From Zantedeschia hybrid cultivar (lineage: Eukaryota > Streptophyta > Magnoliopsida > Alismatales > Araceae): a stretch of 64,000 nucleotides of DNA. Made by a program: the position numbers and the translations under genes. The DNA lies in NCBI GenBank assembly GCA_030544215.1, contig JARZZO010000014.1, forward strand, positions 43,119,734 through 43,183,733, given 5' to 3'. Of this stretch, positions 43,854 to 55,575 are shown piece after piece. The notes beneath the pieces were generated by a model. That model was not told where the DNA came from and did no database searches. It saw only the letters and a list, made by a program, of their open reading frames with translations. Position 1 is the stretch's first letter; each line of letters opens with the position of its first letter.

Positions 43854-46800
43854 TTCACCCACTTGGACTATAGTCAATCACCCATGTGTCTAAGTCCCAT
43901 AGACTTAAGGTGACGTTCTAAATTGTTTTGAGATAATGGCTTAGTCAAGGGATCTACTACATTATCTTCAGATGAGACTTTCTCAACTACTATATCTCGT
44001 CGGGCGATAATCTCACGAATCAGATGAAATCGTCTCAAAAAGTGCTTTGACTTCTGATGTGATCTTGGCTCCTTCGCTTGAGCTATAGCTCCATTGTTGT
44101 CACACAATAATGGAACATGATCTGAAATGCTTGGAACTACTCCAAGTGCAGAGATGAACTTCTTCATCCATACCGCCTCCTTCGCCGCTTCAACTGCAGT
44201 AATGTATTCTGCTTCGGTCGTCGAATCTGCAGTTGTTTCTTGTTTGGAACTTTTCCAACTTACTACACCTCCATTTAACATGAACACAAATCCAGACATG
44301 GATTTGCTATCATCCATATCCGACTGGAAACTCGAGTTAGTAAACCCTCGAAGTTCCAAGTCGTTTCCTCTGTAGACGAGAAATAGATCCTTAGTTCTTC
44401 TTAAGTATCTAAGGATACATTTCACCGCTTTCTAGTGTTCTTCACCTGGATCAGCCTGATATCTACTAGTGACACTTAGTAGGTGTGCCACATCAGGCCT
44501 AGTACATAGCATTGCATACATGATAGATCCTATTGCCGAGGCATAAGGAACTCTATCCATGTATGCTTTCTCTTCAGATGTCTTGGGAGACATTCCTTTA
44601 GAGAGATAAATTCCATGCCTCATTGGAACGAGGCCTCTCTTGGAATTTTCCATGCCAAACCTTTTGACTATGGTATCTATGTACATAGATTGGGATAAGC
44701 CAAGCATCCTTTTGGACCTATCCCTATAGATCCTTATTCCCATAATATAGGATGCTTCTCCCAAATCTTTCATAGAGAAGTTTTTGGATAACCAAGTCTT
44801 TACTGATGACAACATTCCTACATCATTCCCAATGAGTAGAATGTCATCAACGTAAAGTACTAAAAATGTAACTGCACTGTCACTAGTCTTTTTGTATACA
44901 CAAGGTTCATCTTCATTCTTAATGAAGTCATAAGATTTGATTGCTTCATCAAATCTTAAGTTCCAAGTTCGGGATGCCTGCTTTAATCTATAAATGGATC
45001 TTTGTAGCTTGCATACCTTGCTTGAATGCTCTTTGGAAGTGAATCCTTCAGGTTGTATCATATACACCTCTTCTTGAAGGTTCCCGTTAAGGAATGTTAT
45101 TTTCACATCCATTTACCATATTTCATAATCATAGAATGCGGCGATAGCAAGAAGTATTCTGATTGACTTAATCATGGCAACTGGAGAAAAGGTTTCGTCA
45201 TAGTCAATGCCTTGCCTTTGACGATATCCTTTTGCTACCAGCCTTACCTTGTATGTGTCAATCTGTCCATCTGCCCCGATCTTTCTTTTAAAGATCCATT
45301 TACTGCCAATAGGTACTATACCTTCTGGCAGATTAACCAAGTTCCAAACTTGGTTGGCATACATAGACTGAATTTCAGAATTTATTGCCTCTTGCCATTT
45401 CTTTGATTCTTGACTATTCATGGCTTCTTGGTAGGTTTGAGGATCATCATCCTCATTTAAGTGCACTTTTGGTTTGCCATCATCGATATGTCCAACATAT
45501 CTTTCAGGCTGCTTAGGCACTCTACCTGATCTGCGAACCTTTTGTGTATCATCTTAAACAAGTTCTTGAGTCAATGGTTCAGTAGATGAGCCAGTATTGA
45601 TTTGTGAGTCTGGAATTTCTTCTAGTTCTATCTTGCTCCCACTGTCTTCTTTTGAAAGAGACAGCTCTTTTTGCGGCAAACACCCTTTGATCGCTGGGCT
45701 GATAGAAATAATATCCAAAAGTCTCTTTTGGATATCCCACAAATCTACATTTTTCTGTCCTGGAATCCAATTTGTCTGGATCATGTCTTTTGAGATGTAT
45801 AGGACAACCGCAGACTCTAACATGCTTAAAGTCCGGTTTCTTCCCTTTCCATATCTCATATGGAGTGGAAGATACTGACTTACTGGGAACTTTATTCAAC
45901 AGATATGCTGTAACGACCCGCCATCCTATGACCGGAGACCCGGTCACTAAGTGGATGTCGGTCCATTAACTACGGGTTCACACCCGGATCTCACACAACA
46001 CGTCTGGAGGAGTAAGTGCTAAACAAGATTAAATATGACAATCTCACGGACTACAAAGATAAGCAAGTGCGCAGGAAGGAAAATAACAATGTCCGTATAC
46101 AGTCCAACAATAATTACATGTCCAACAATTAAATAAGTACAGGCAGAAGGAAGTACAACAACATCGGGGCATACCCCGGAACTAAGACAGCTGCTGGTCC
46201 GCACACCGAGAAGACACCACGCTACCGCGCGCCACGAGGTCCACACCTGAAAACCGCAGGGGGTGAGCCACACCAGAAATGGCTCAGTAGGGATCATCCG
46301 ATCCCCTGCCTCCCACTCACACACCCACAAGTGCAATAACAGGGATATATATATATAGCAATTTAAGCAAAGCAGTAAACACAGCACCCAACTCTGATAT
46401 GAAACGCACGGTAAGCAGTGTAACAAGAACCACTCTAAGTAACCCGAAGAACCCAACACAGAGTCACGACTCACAGTCAAAGTCCACGAAGCGACTAAAC
46501 CACACTGTCGACCGAAGTCGAACGTCGCCTCCCAACACTACCACCACTGCTCACGCCTGTCCACCCCTACAGCGTTCCGGGGCACTGTAGGGTGAGGCAG
46601 CGAGCTAAACTAGGACTAGCTGGACTCAGTGTACCGCCACTGCCAGCTACGTGTGCACACAAGCAGTCTAGACTACTGTCCTACCGTCCGGATTGCCTCC
46701 ACGCTAGGCCTCAGCGCTTCAGGAGGACCCTGGGGACCGGCGAACCCCCGTCAAGCCGAAGCTACAGGAACTACCCACAAACCCAACTCTCCCGGGCTGC

Positions 46801-47285
46801 GTCAGGCCAAGGGCTATAGGTACCACTCGTAACCTTGATCAAAGGTCACATCAGGCCCACTGGCTAATGGGTAAACCAACTCCCACCAGAAACACCACCA
46901 ACTCCACAGCAAGAAACACGCCAGAAGCTGTCACGACAACCAAGGGAAACCCCGACCCGCTGAGACCAAACAGCAACCCCTCGGATAGCACACAACTACT
47001 CCGGCCCGACGGGCTCAAGGTGGTTCTGCTTGTCTCAGCCAAGGGTGAAACACAACAAGTACCCCTCCTCACAGACACCATGGCCCTTCTCCCATCAGCC
47101 CATGGTGACAAACGGAAACCACAGTCATCCCGAATCCATATTCGTACAGGCACACACACATACACATTTAACATGCTGTAATTCCACTCACACATAAGTC
47201 CTCGATCACAGTGTACATCATAAAACATGCCTTAGAACTTTCACAGTGAAACACATGCTAAAAACCAGCAATATAGCACTTCTGG

Positions 47286-47646
47286 CTTGAATCGCGTCGA
47301 CCGAGGTCGACGCCATTCAAGTCCCTCAGACAGGTTCAGTTAAACGTCAGATTATTGCTTAAAACGCGTCCACCGTTGAAGTCGCCATTTAAAACGCGTC
47401 TGGGTGTCCCGACGCCTTTCAACCCAGAAAACCAGATTTGCAGAACCCTTAAACGGGGGCATTTCTTGCCTAAATGGCGTCATGATGGCCCGACGTCCTT
47501 CTGAAAGGCGTCGTCCATCCATGACGTCATTTAGCACAGAACCCCTAACTCAGGAAACCTCACACAGGAAGGTTTCTGCGCTAAAACGCGTCGTGCTGAC
47601 CGGACGTCTTTCGGAAAAGCGTCGACCCAGCCCGACGCCATTTAGC
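47286..47646. repeat. D1 dyad cluster 1 (seven copies)
   Basis: At 47286-47321, about 47359-47391, 47390-47421, 47471-47502, 47502-47535, 47582-47614 and 47613-47646, several overlapping by a few bases. The first has 17 bp arms with one mismatch and a 2-base centre. All have exactly 10 bases between GCGTC and GACGCC/GACGTC. Confidence 0.8.
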
Positions 47647-48189
47647 GCTGGAAACCAGGTTTCCTGGTTCGACCCGAGGGCTTCACCCTTGAACCCCGGG
47701 CACCCCGAAAATCCCAAAATCAAAGGGGGAAGGAGAGAAGCTCAACCACACAATCATGCTACGAATCCACGATCACAAACACCGTTATTCCCTCAAGGAA
47801 ACCCCCTAAACATGCTCAATCTAGCCCCACACACGCCACATCACGCCGAAAGCAACGAGCACACATGCAAGGTTTCGTCCCCCTACCGGTTCTTGAACTC
47901 CTCCAAGCTCCTCGCCGCCGACCCGTCTCGCCCCACGCCGCCGCCGGTATCCTCGAGGACGCCGCCACTCCGCCGGGATGTCGGCCGCCGTCCGGAGAAG
48001 GGAACGCCGCGAGGAAGGTGGTGGAGGTAGAGGTGAGAGGTAGGGAAGCTATGGAGTAGTTGGAAGAGGAAGAAGAGGAAGGGAAGGGAGGAAGGAGGGC
48101 GGAGGGAGCGGAGAGGGCGAAGAGAGAGAGTGGAGAGGCGAAAGTTAGGGGAAAGAAGGGGAGGCTCGCGGGGTCAACCAGAATTCCCC

Positions 48190-48526
48190 TAAAACGCGTC
48201 GATCGAGGCAGACGCCATTCAGTCTGACAGGACGGCCGTACCGACACCGGTCTGAAACGCGTCGCCCACCACGGACGCCGTTCAGATGACAAGACAGGCC
48301 GTACTGACAACGCTCTAGCGTCGCACCCTGACACCGCAGGTGTCGCAGTCTGAAACGCGTCGACCGAGGTGGACGCCGTTCAGACAAATCTGACAGGGGC
48401 CGTACTCTCGCGGCCCGAAACCCGCCCACGTGGCGCACACGTGGCACAACAACCAGCAGACCTAAATGGCGTCCACACACCCTGACGCCTTTTGAAAGGC
48501 GTCGAGCACTGTTGACGCCACTCAGC
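48190..48526. repeat. D1 dyad cluster 2 (five copies)
   Basis: At 48190-48222, 48251-48285, 48350-48385, 48463-48495 and 48493-48526. All have a 10-base spacer; spacer sequences differ. Intervals contain CTGACAGG/GGCCGTAC repeats. Confidence 0.8.
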
Positions 48527-50297
48527 CAGAAATCTCGAGACCCCACCATGGTACAAACCAGGGGATCCAGCCCGAACCCGACCCAAATACCAAACCCGAA
48601 ATCTCGGTCATTACATATGCAGCAGTCAACAGTGCATAACCCCATGAAGAGATTGGAAGTTTAGCATAACTCATCATTGATCGTACCATATCTAATAGAG
48701 TACGATTTCTCCTTTCCGATACACCATTTAATTGTGGTGTATAGGGAGGAGTCCACTGAGACAAAATGCCATTATTCTTAAGATATTCTGTGAATTCTGT
48801 ACTTAAGTATTCACCCCCTCGATCTGATCGAAGAGTTTTGATACTCTTTCCAGTCTGGTTCTCAACTTCATTTTTAAACTCTGTAAATTTCTCAAAGACT
48901 TCTGACTTATATTTCATTAAATATATGTAGCCATACTTTGAGAAATCATCTGTAAATGGAACAAAGTATGAGTAACCACCCATAGCATGAGTGGACATTG
49001 GACCACATACCTACTCGTTCACATCCTTACCTACTCGTTCAATAGACTTATTTACTATACAAACATCATATGAAATATCAAGTAAATATAATCTATTCAA
49101 TAAATATCCAGAAGCAAACAATTTGTCTCATTGATAAATGGAACAACCTTTATTCTAAAGTTTCATAGAATATCCTTGTTTATCTAAACACGAAATAGAT
49201 ATGATATTCTTAATAATGGTCAGAACATAATAACAATCTATTAGTTCCAATGAGTCTCCTGACGGGATCTGAAGTCTTGCTGTCCCCACAGCTAACGCAG
49301 CAACTTTTGCTCCATTCCCAAGTCTCAGATCCACGTCTCCGCGGTTCAATCTTCTTTTACTTGTTAACACCTGCAAGTTATTGTAGATATGAGAAACACA
49401 TCCAGTATCTAATACCCAAGATGTTGATTCTCTATAAGACAAGTTAAGATCGATCATGAGTATACCTGAAGCTTCACCAAGCTTGTCCTTTGCTTTTTCT
49501 GCTAGATAAATCTTGCAGTTTCTCTTCCAATGACTTTCTTTATGGCAGTGGAAACACTGACCTTTATCATTGACTTTGGCTTTGTCCTTTTGAACCGCCG
49601 GTTTGCTTTTCACTAGCTTCTTAGGCTTACCTTTCTTAAAGGTCTGTCCAGCTTTTCTTTTCTTATTGGTCTTACCAACAAGCATTACATGTGGCTTATC
49701 TTTCTAGATAGTGCCTTCTGCTGTCTTCAACATGTTGAGCAGCTCAACCAGTGTAACTTCAATTTTGTTCATATTGAAGTTGATAATGAATTGTGAAAAT
49801 GAATCTGGAAGGGACTGTAGGATTAAGTCAATGCTTAGGTCATTGTTCATAAGAAAGTCAAGTACTGCAAGCCTCTCAATCCACTCTATCATCTTGAGCA
49901 CATGAGTTTGCACAGATGTGCCCTCGCTCATTCTGGTCCTGAACAGTTTCTTAGATATCTCATATCTTTCTGTTCTGGATTGTTCACCAAACAACTCTTG
50001 TAGGTGATTCAGAATGGACTTAGGTTCCATGTTATCATGCTGTCGTTGTAGTTCATTGTTCATTGAACCAAGCATATAACACTGGACTTTGATAGAGTCC
50101 TCCTTCCAGTTTTCAAACATCATTAATTCATCATCGTTAGCATTTTCACCGGGTTGTTCTGGATCTGGTTGATCCAGGACATAAGCTAGCTTTTCACACC
50201 TGAGGACAATCTTCAGGTTGCGTAACCAGTCAATGTAATTAGGTCCCATGAGTTTGTTTGCATCAAGTATGCAACGAAGGGGGTTAGGTGACGACAT

Positions 50298-52800
50298 AGC
50301 GACCTACAAGGAAATATAATGAAAAATAAGCAGATAGTTCTTAAAATCAGATTTAGGACTTTTAATCTAGATTTAGGCTCCCACTATTTTTCGGCGATCT
50401 ATGTGACCCTCTAATATATAGAACGGGAGATTCCGGTGATCTCCTAGTGGGGATCAGAATCCTTCAGGCATCATGCATGTAATCTTGTGGTAGCACAACA
50501 AATCACATCAAGTCCCTTAGGCAGTCAACTCTTGACAATTGCAACATTTGCAATATCCGATCAATTTAACCCTTGAATCAGAATGACCTTGTGGTAGCAC
50601 AACAAATCAAAAGATTCAGTTAAGTTTATCCATCATTACTCAGATAATATGAATTCATAGTGCAATCCTTGTGGTAGCACAACAAAACTACACTATTTGT
50701 CCATTTATCTTAATGACATCACATGTAGTACACGTAGGTTAATTTCTAAATCAAATAAACCTTGTGGTAGCACAACAAATCCATTTGAGATAAGAATTAT
50801 CCTTAGATCTATAATGATGGTCGGTTACGTGGATTATTCTAAATATCTCACGTTTACAACTTAAATTTTAAAAGAGGGGTTTTTGAGTTGATTTATAAAA
50901 ATCGTGCTATCAATAGTATTTTGATTTGAAGTATCATAATACTTAATAGAAATATATATAGGATAGCATAGTCCACAAATATCACATATATGCAGAAAAA
51001 TAAATAAGGATGGTCATGGACTACTTAAGCTACTATGGAATCATCGGAGCCAAACGATGATCCATAATAGAATCCTAATGTGAAAACAACAACACTGGTT
51101 CCATTTGATGCGAGTCCTTCCTCCAGAGCTGTCTTCAGAAGATCCCGTCCTCTAAACTTAATCCGTAACATTTAAATATGAAATTTAGGACTCGCAGGTC
51201 CTTAAATGTACATTTAAATAATAAGAAACCTTGATCTCATCAAGGGGAGTACAATCTTATAGGAAGGTAGAGAGCACATTTGGATTAAGAGAAAGGAGGA
51301 CACGCAGGTACTATTTAAAATAACAAATGAAATATGCATCACATTCATTCACATCAATCATCACATGATAAAACTAAGTCCATGATCATCCCACTATAAA
51401 ACACATCACATGCATCATAATTATCACATAATTACTGTTGGTATTAAATTTTATAAATATAAAATTATAATACCAATAACTTTTCGAAATAACATTTATT
51501 TCAATATTATCAATAATATTCAAAACATTATTGACAAATAAGATAACTAAACCATTCAGTTAATCTAATTACTCATTCAAACATTTTGAACAGATAAATA
51601 AAATCAAGTTATGCATAAAATAAGTTTAAAACAATTTTAAACTTAATTGATTTAATAGGGAAGTTAAAAATCTAAAACAATTTTAAATAATTAACTAATA
51701 CCCTATAATCATTGAAACCCTTTGAATGAATTAACAGTTATTAAACAATTTAATAATCTGATAATAATAATAAGAATAATTAATAACAGTTATTAATTAT
51801 CCCTATAAAATTTCTATTTTAAAACAATTTTAAAATGGGCTAAAAAGGGTTTAAAATGGGGCTAAAAAGGGGTTAAAGGGGGGTTTTAAAGGGGTTCGGG
51901 TGTGCTGGGCCGGCCGGGTCCGGACCCGGTCCGGATCTGGCGCGGGTCAGCAGGTCCGGGCGGGCCAGCCCGCTAGCCCACGCGCCAGTCGCCCCCGCCA
52001 CCCGATTAGGGTTTCTGGCAGGGGCGCCGCCTGGTTCGCCCCCCCCGACCGGCGGGGGCAGGTCTCCGCCGGCCCGGCCGAATGGCGGCGGGGCTCCGGC
52101 CGGCTCCCACGGCGCCGGTGGACGTCGTCGACGGTGTCGAACGTTGTCGGCGGCGCCCGGGACAACCCTTGTTTAGCATGCATGCGATCTCATCGCATGC
52201 CCTGGTTTTTCATGGGCAAGCCAGTGCGGGGAGGGCCACGGCCGGCCATAGCGGAGGCGAGGCGGCGTCGGACGGCGCCGTGGACGTCAACGGTGGTCGC
52301 TAGAGGCGTTCCAGATGTCACCGAACGTCCCGATCATACCATGATAGTCCGATAATCCGATTATTCTTGCATACATGGTCGATCGTTTCTGGAATTGAGC
52401 CGCCGTGACTACTGGGCATCACCAAACGACGCTGGTGCTCCTAACCGATGATAGTAGGCCAGGGACATTCCCTGGAGCATCCGTTCAGCATGCAACCATC
52501 CATTTGGACGACGAACAGATCAATATGTTCATCAAGATAAACACGAAATTAAACCCTAGTCAGTTTCATCTTATGAATATACGACCGTATCAAGAACACC
52601 CCTAAAACCCGCATATTAGACACGAAGAGTTAAACAGGTTTAACAGCATCGTTAAAAATAATGAAAGATTCATTAATCATCACATGATAATAATCTTAAA
52701 ATTTCCCCGAAGAGCAAGCCCCAGAACGTGTACCATACAGTTCTAAACGCATAATGAGAAAAACACGCAAAACGATGCCGTCTTACGATCGAACCAGCAA
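50298..52800 (-). other. B2 untranslated leader
   Basis: No gene. Minus-strand order as in B1: GC island (about 52330-51885), AT stretch (about 51850-51440), pyrimidine block (about 51300-51240), four TTGTG/CACAA hairpin motifs (about 50780-50485), pre-gag hairpin GGAGAT/ATCTCC (50444-50425), and a TTCCTTGTAG site before the gag ATG. Confidence 0.78.
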
Positions 52801-52816
52801 CCTGGCTCTGATACCA
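52801..52816 (-). other. B2 primer binding site
   Basis: Exact TGGTATCAGAGCCAGG on the minus strand, next to the 5' LTR start. Confidence 0.93.
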
Positions 52817-52817
52817 C

Positions 52818-54399
52818 TGTAAGGAATCGCCTAGAACGCAGCGGAAATTAAATCAATTCCTATGTATCGGTTGTTGGGATCCTAAAACGGACAATGAAAT
52901 AAACGCGGGAAGAACGGTTCTTCACCTTTGCGGGGTTTCGAATCTCCCGTGGATGATTCCGACTCGGTAATCGCGCACGTGAACGATCTCTAGAGGTATC
53001 TACACGAGCTCCCGCTGCAGACGTCTTTTCCTCCTCGACTTGAGTGCTCCGACCGGTTCTCAAATCCACCATGCGCGGAAAGAGAAAGATCTACTCCAAG
53101 AGAGAGAAGGAGAGAGAGAGAGGAGATAGAGAATCTTGGGGTGTGTAATTCGTCCAACCAACTTTTACCCCTCCCTTTGGCCTCCTTATATAAGAAATAA
53201 GGATAAGCACAAGGATTAATCCTCATGATTATCCAAGAGTTTGGCCTTGGATAAATATCCATTAAATATTCATGTTTATCCTGCGGCTTTTCATAAAAAC
53301 CTAGATAAGCATGAAATTTAACGTCTCTCACCGTCTGACGAGAACTCTTATGTGTGTGACCCTCTAGGCCCATATATCAGTCCGGTTTCAGGTCCATTAA
53401 ACTTAGAACTAATTCTAAAGTTTAATATTTATTAATTAATATTTAAACATCATATGTTAAATAATTAATTTAATAAATAAGTGGTTTATCATCTGATGAT
53501 TAATCCACTTGGCCTTCTGATCATGAATGGTACCAAATACTACCTCATGATCCCAGAAGATATAAGGGATACTGTTCCCTTTATTTGAACCTTTCCGTCT
53601 GCAGGTACCGCACAGATAAATCCTTCACTCATCTAATGTCCCAATAACACAAGGGTATGGTTTTATAGTCAAACCCTCGATCGCATTATTTAGATGGATT
53701 CCAGTACTCAGTTAATTTCTAGAAAGACATCACTTTCATTTGACCCTGGCCAGGGATTTCTGTGTACACATCCATAAGACATTCTCTCTCCAGTCTTATA
53801 CCAAGAGTGAGTGATCCCTTGTTGCTCACTCAATTACTTTCGCAAGCTTTCCACCGTATCTGAGAAACTGAGTATCGTGGGCTTAATGGTTAAAGCCCAC
53901 AAGTCAGAGAATCAAGACACAATGGTCTACAAACAAGGTATCATTGGTGACTCAGGTCAAAGGACCAACTGTGCTACTGCAACGATTGAATTCCCTGGTT
54001 GACTAATAGGTATAATTACCATCCAGGAATTCTTGTTTGGGTCTGTTCAGTGAACTAATTCTCTAATGAGCACCCACAAGTTTGTCTTAGTGTCACCACA
54101 CGAGTGAATATGAGATCATTCACCCTCATCACATGAGCAGACATAACTCGTGTCGATCTTATCGGATATTTAATGTCCATCTCAAATATCCTATGATCGA
54201 GAACTGTTTAAGACAAGTGACTAAGGATATTGATCTCACTATCATGATCTCATCATGATTCAATATCCCATACATTTGTCTACGGACCTTCATTACGATA
54301 GTTAATTTGCAAGAACTGTAAATGAAGAAATAATTGCCTTTATTAATAATCTGAACTAGAATGTACAATGATTGGCTTTGAGGCCATCCAATTCTATCA
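52818..54399 (-). repeat. B2 5' LTR
   Basis: 1582 bp, TATA box TATATAAGG at 53184-53192 (minus). Followed on the right by TSD CTATC. Confidence 0.95.
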
Positions 54400-54404
54400 C
54401 TATC

Positions 54405-55073
54405 AAATCGCGTCAAGAAAATTTATTCAGCGATACTAGGATAAAATTGCACCGTCCTTATCAATAACTGACCTGGTGGCTGAAAAGATGAAGTCCGGTG
54501 AAGACTTCATTACCTATGCTGATAGATGGAGAGGTATGGCAGACAAGATAAAAGATCACATGTCTGAGTCAGAACAAGTGAAGATGATGATTGCCAACTC
54601 CACGCCTCAGTACAAGCTAGTCCTCATGTTGAACAACTTAGCAAGCATGGCGGAGTTATATGAGAGGGCGCGTTATTGCCAGAACGTTTTCAAAGATTCA
54701 ACCTTCTCAAGCATCTTTGACCCCCATAGTCCTAGCAGACCTCCACCTCGGAAGCCTGCCATGCCAAATTCTCCTAGCATGGGTCCCACTACTGAGGGAA
54801 CACTCTCCCATGAACATATTAGCACCATGAATAATAACCAACCATAGTTTATGAGAAGCCAACAACAACAGCCGCAATACATAGGGCAGAGGCAGTCGAA
54901 TCAACAAGGCTTTAGGCCACCACAGCAACCATACCAGCCAGCCTACAATTAGCCTTAGCAGCAGTATCAACAGGCATTCAACCAGCCACGTCAGCAGCCA
55001 GCATACCACAATGTACCCCCCCCAAGCGATAACAATCAGCAGAGAAAACCTCCATGCCCAAAGAGGGCGTCCT
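54405..55073 (+). pseudogene. gag: G2 gypsy gag, C-terminal part
   Basis: Continues the gag core after B2: LVAEKMKSGEDFITYADRW and MSESEQVKMMIANS match the Retrotrans_gag pattern, then a Pro-rich and Gln/Asn-rich tail (QQQQPQY, QPRQQPAY). Stops interrupt the tail (about 54845 and 54950). Cut at 55073 by A3 before any zinc knuckle. Confidence 0.78.
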
Positions 55074-55575
55074 TGTTAGTCTTAGGTGGCCTACAAGCCA
55101 ATATAACTTTCTAATCTCGTTCATTTATTAATATAATGGCATAATATTCATTGTGTGTAAATCGTACTAATTATCGTCTCATAATGAAGTCCGTGAATAT
55201 GTGCGATAGTGATCAGATTATGATGAGATCATACTAGTGAGACTGATCACTTAAACACATATTCTTAATCGTTCCTAGTCAAAGGATATCCGAAAAGGAC
55301 ATCGGATATCCAGTTAGACTAGTACAGATTATACCTGCTCATATGATGAGGTTGACTAATCTAATAAGTCACTTGTGTGGAGACACTAAGGCGAATCTGT
55401 AGGTGCTCATTAAAGAATGAGTTCACTGAATTGATCCGACTGAATTTCTAGATGGTATTGTACCTCACTGTCAACTAGCTTGATTCTATTGTCGTAGTTG
55501 CGTGGATCGTCCTTGGACCTGAGACGCCAAGGACACCTTGTCAGTGGACTTCTGTGTTTTGACCTTGGTTTATGA

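Larger units (their letters stand above)
45909..48615 (-). mobile_element. Solo LTR D1, probable Tekay-type Ty3/gypsy
   Basis: 2707 bp, starts TGTAACGACCCG, ends TCGGTCATTACA, flanked by TSD TATGC (45904-45908 and 48616-48620), so it is a complete LTR with no internal region. On the minus strand it ends GGGTCGTTACA, a terminus I associate with Tekay/Del chromoviruses (inference), so minus orientation is preferred. In that reading a dyad cluster (48526-48190) precedes a CT-rich tract (48150-48060). A second cluster lies at 47650-47285. Reading frames in its GC-rich parts are not convincing genes. Confidence 0.88.
43869..50297 (-). pseudogene. B2 gag-pol polyprotein, interrupted by D1
   Basis: Gag from ATG at 50297 (MSSPNPLRCILDANKLMG) is full-length but has a TAG at 49704-49706. 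The knuckle CFHCHKESHWKRNC is intact, unlike B1. Protease DTG is intact. About 200 bp spanning the integrase HHCC region and the first catalytic Asp are deleted near 49013. FTDDFSKYGY, SDRGGEY and NGVSERRN remain. D1 splits the integrase after LLTAAY. Beyond D1, a 20 bp deletion near 45660 shifts frame. RT keeps YVDD, and RNase H keeps TNSSF in place of TDSSF, losing one catalytic Asp. Trp codons are changed to stops at about 45114, 44431 and 43871. Confidence 0.9.
42272..54399 (-). mobile_element. Complete Ty1/copia element B2 (with nested D1)
   Basis: Minus-strand copia with 1582 bp LTRs (42272-43853 and 52818-54399), polypurine tract 43854-43864, gag-pol 50297-43869, leader 50298-52800 and PBS 52801-52816. 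TSD CTATC at 42267-42271 and 54400-54404. D1 (45909-48615) is inserted in the integrase. Same family as B1 and B3. Confidence 0.95.
38979..55073 (+). mobile_element. 5' part of Tat-like Ty3/gypsy element G2 (net of B2)
   Basis: 5' LTR E2, leader with PBS-like start, and gag in two pieces (41250-42271 and 54405-55073) separated by B2. Cut on the right by A3; pol is not seen. Confidence 0.75.

Noticed and set aside
47404..48030. 208-codon plus-strand frame and others in D1
   Set aside because: They run through the dyad repeats and GC-rich LTR sequence; no domain and no match in D2.
45909..48615. D1 as a DNA transposon with 10 bp terminal inverted repeats
   Set aside because: TG...CA ends, 5 bp TSD and a GGGTCGTTACA terminus fit an LTR better; the short inverted ends are normal for LTRs.
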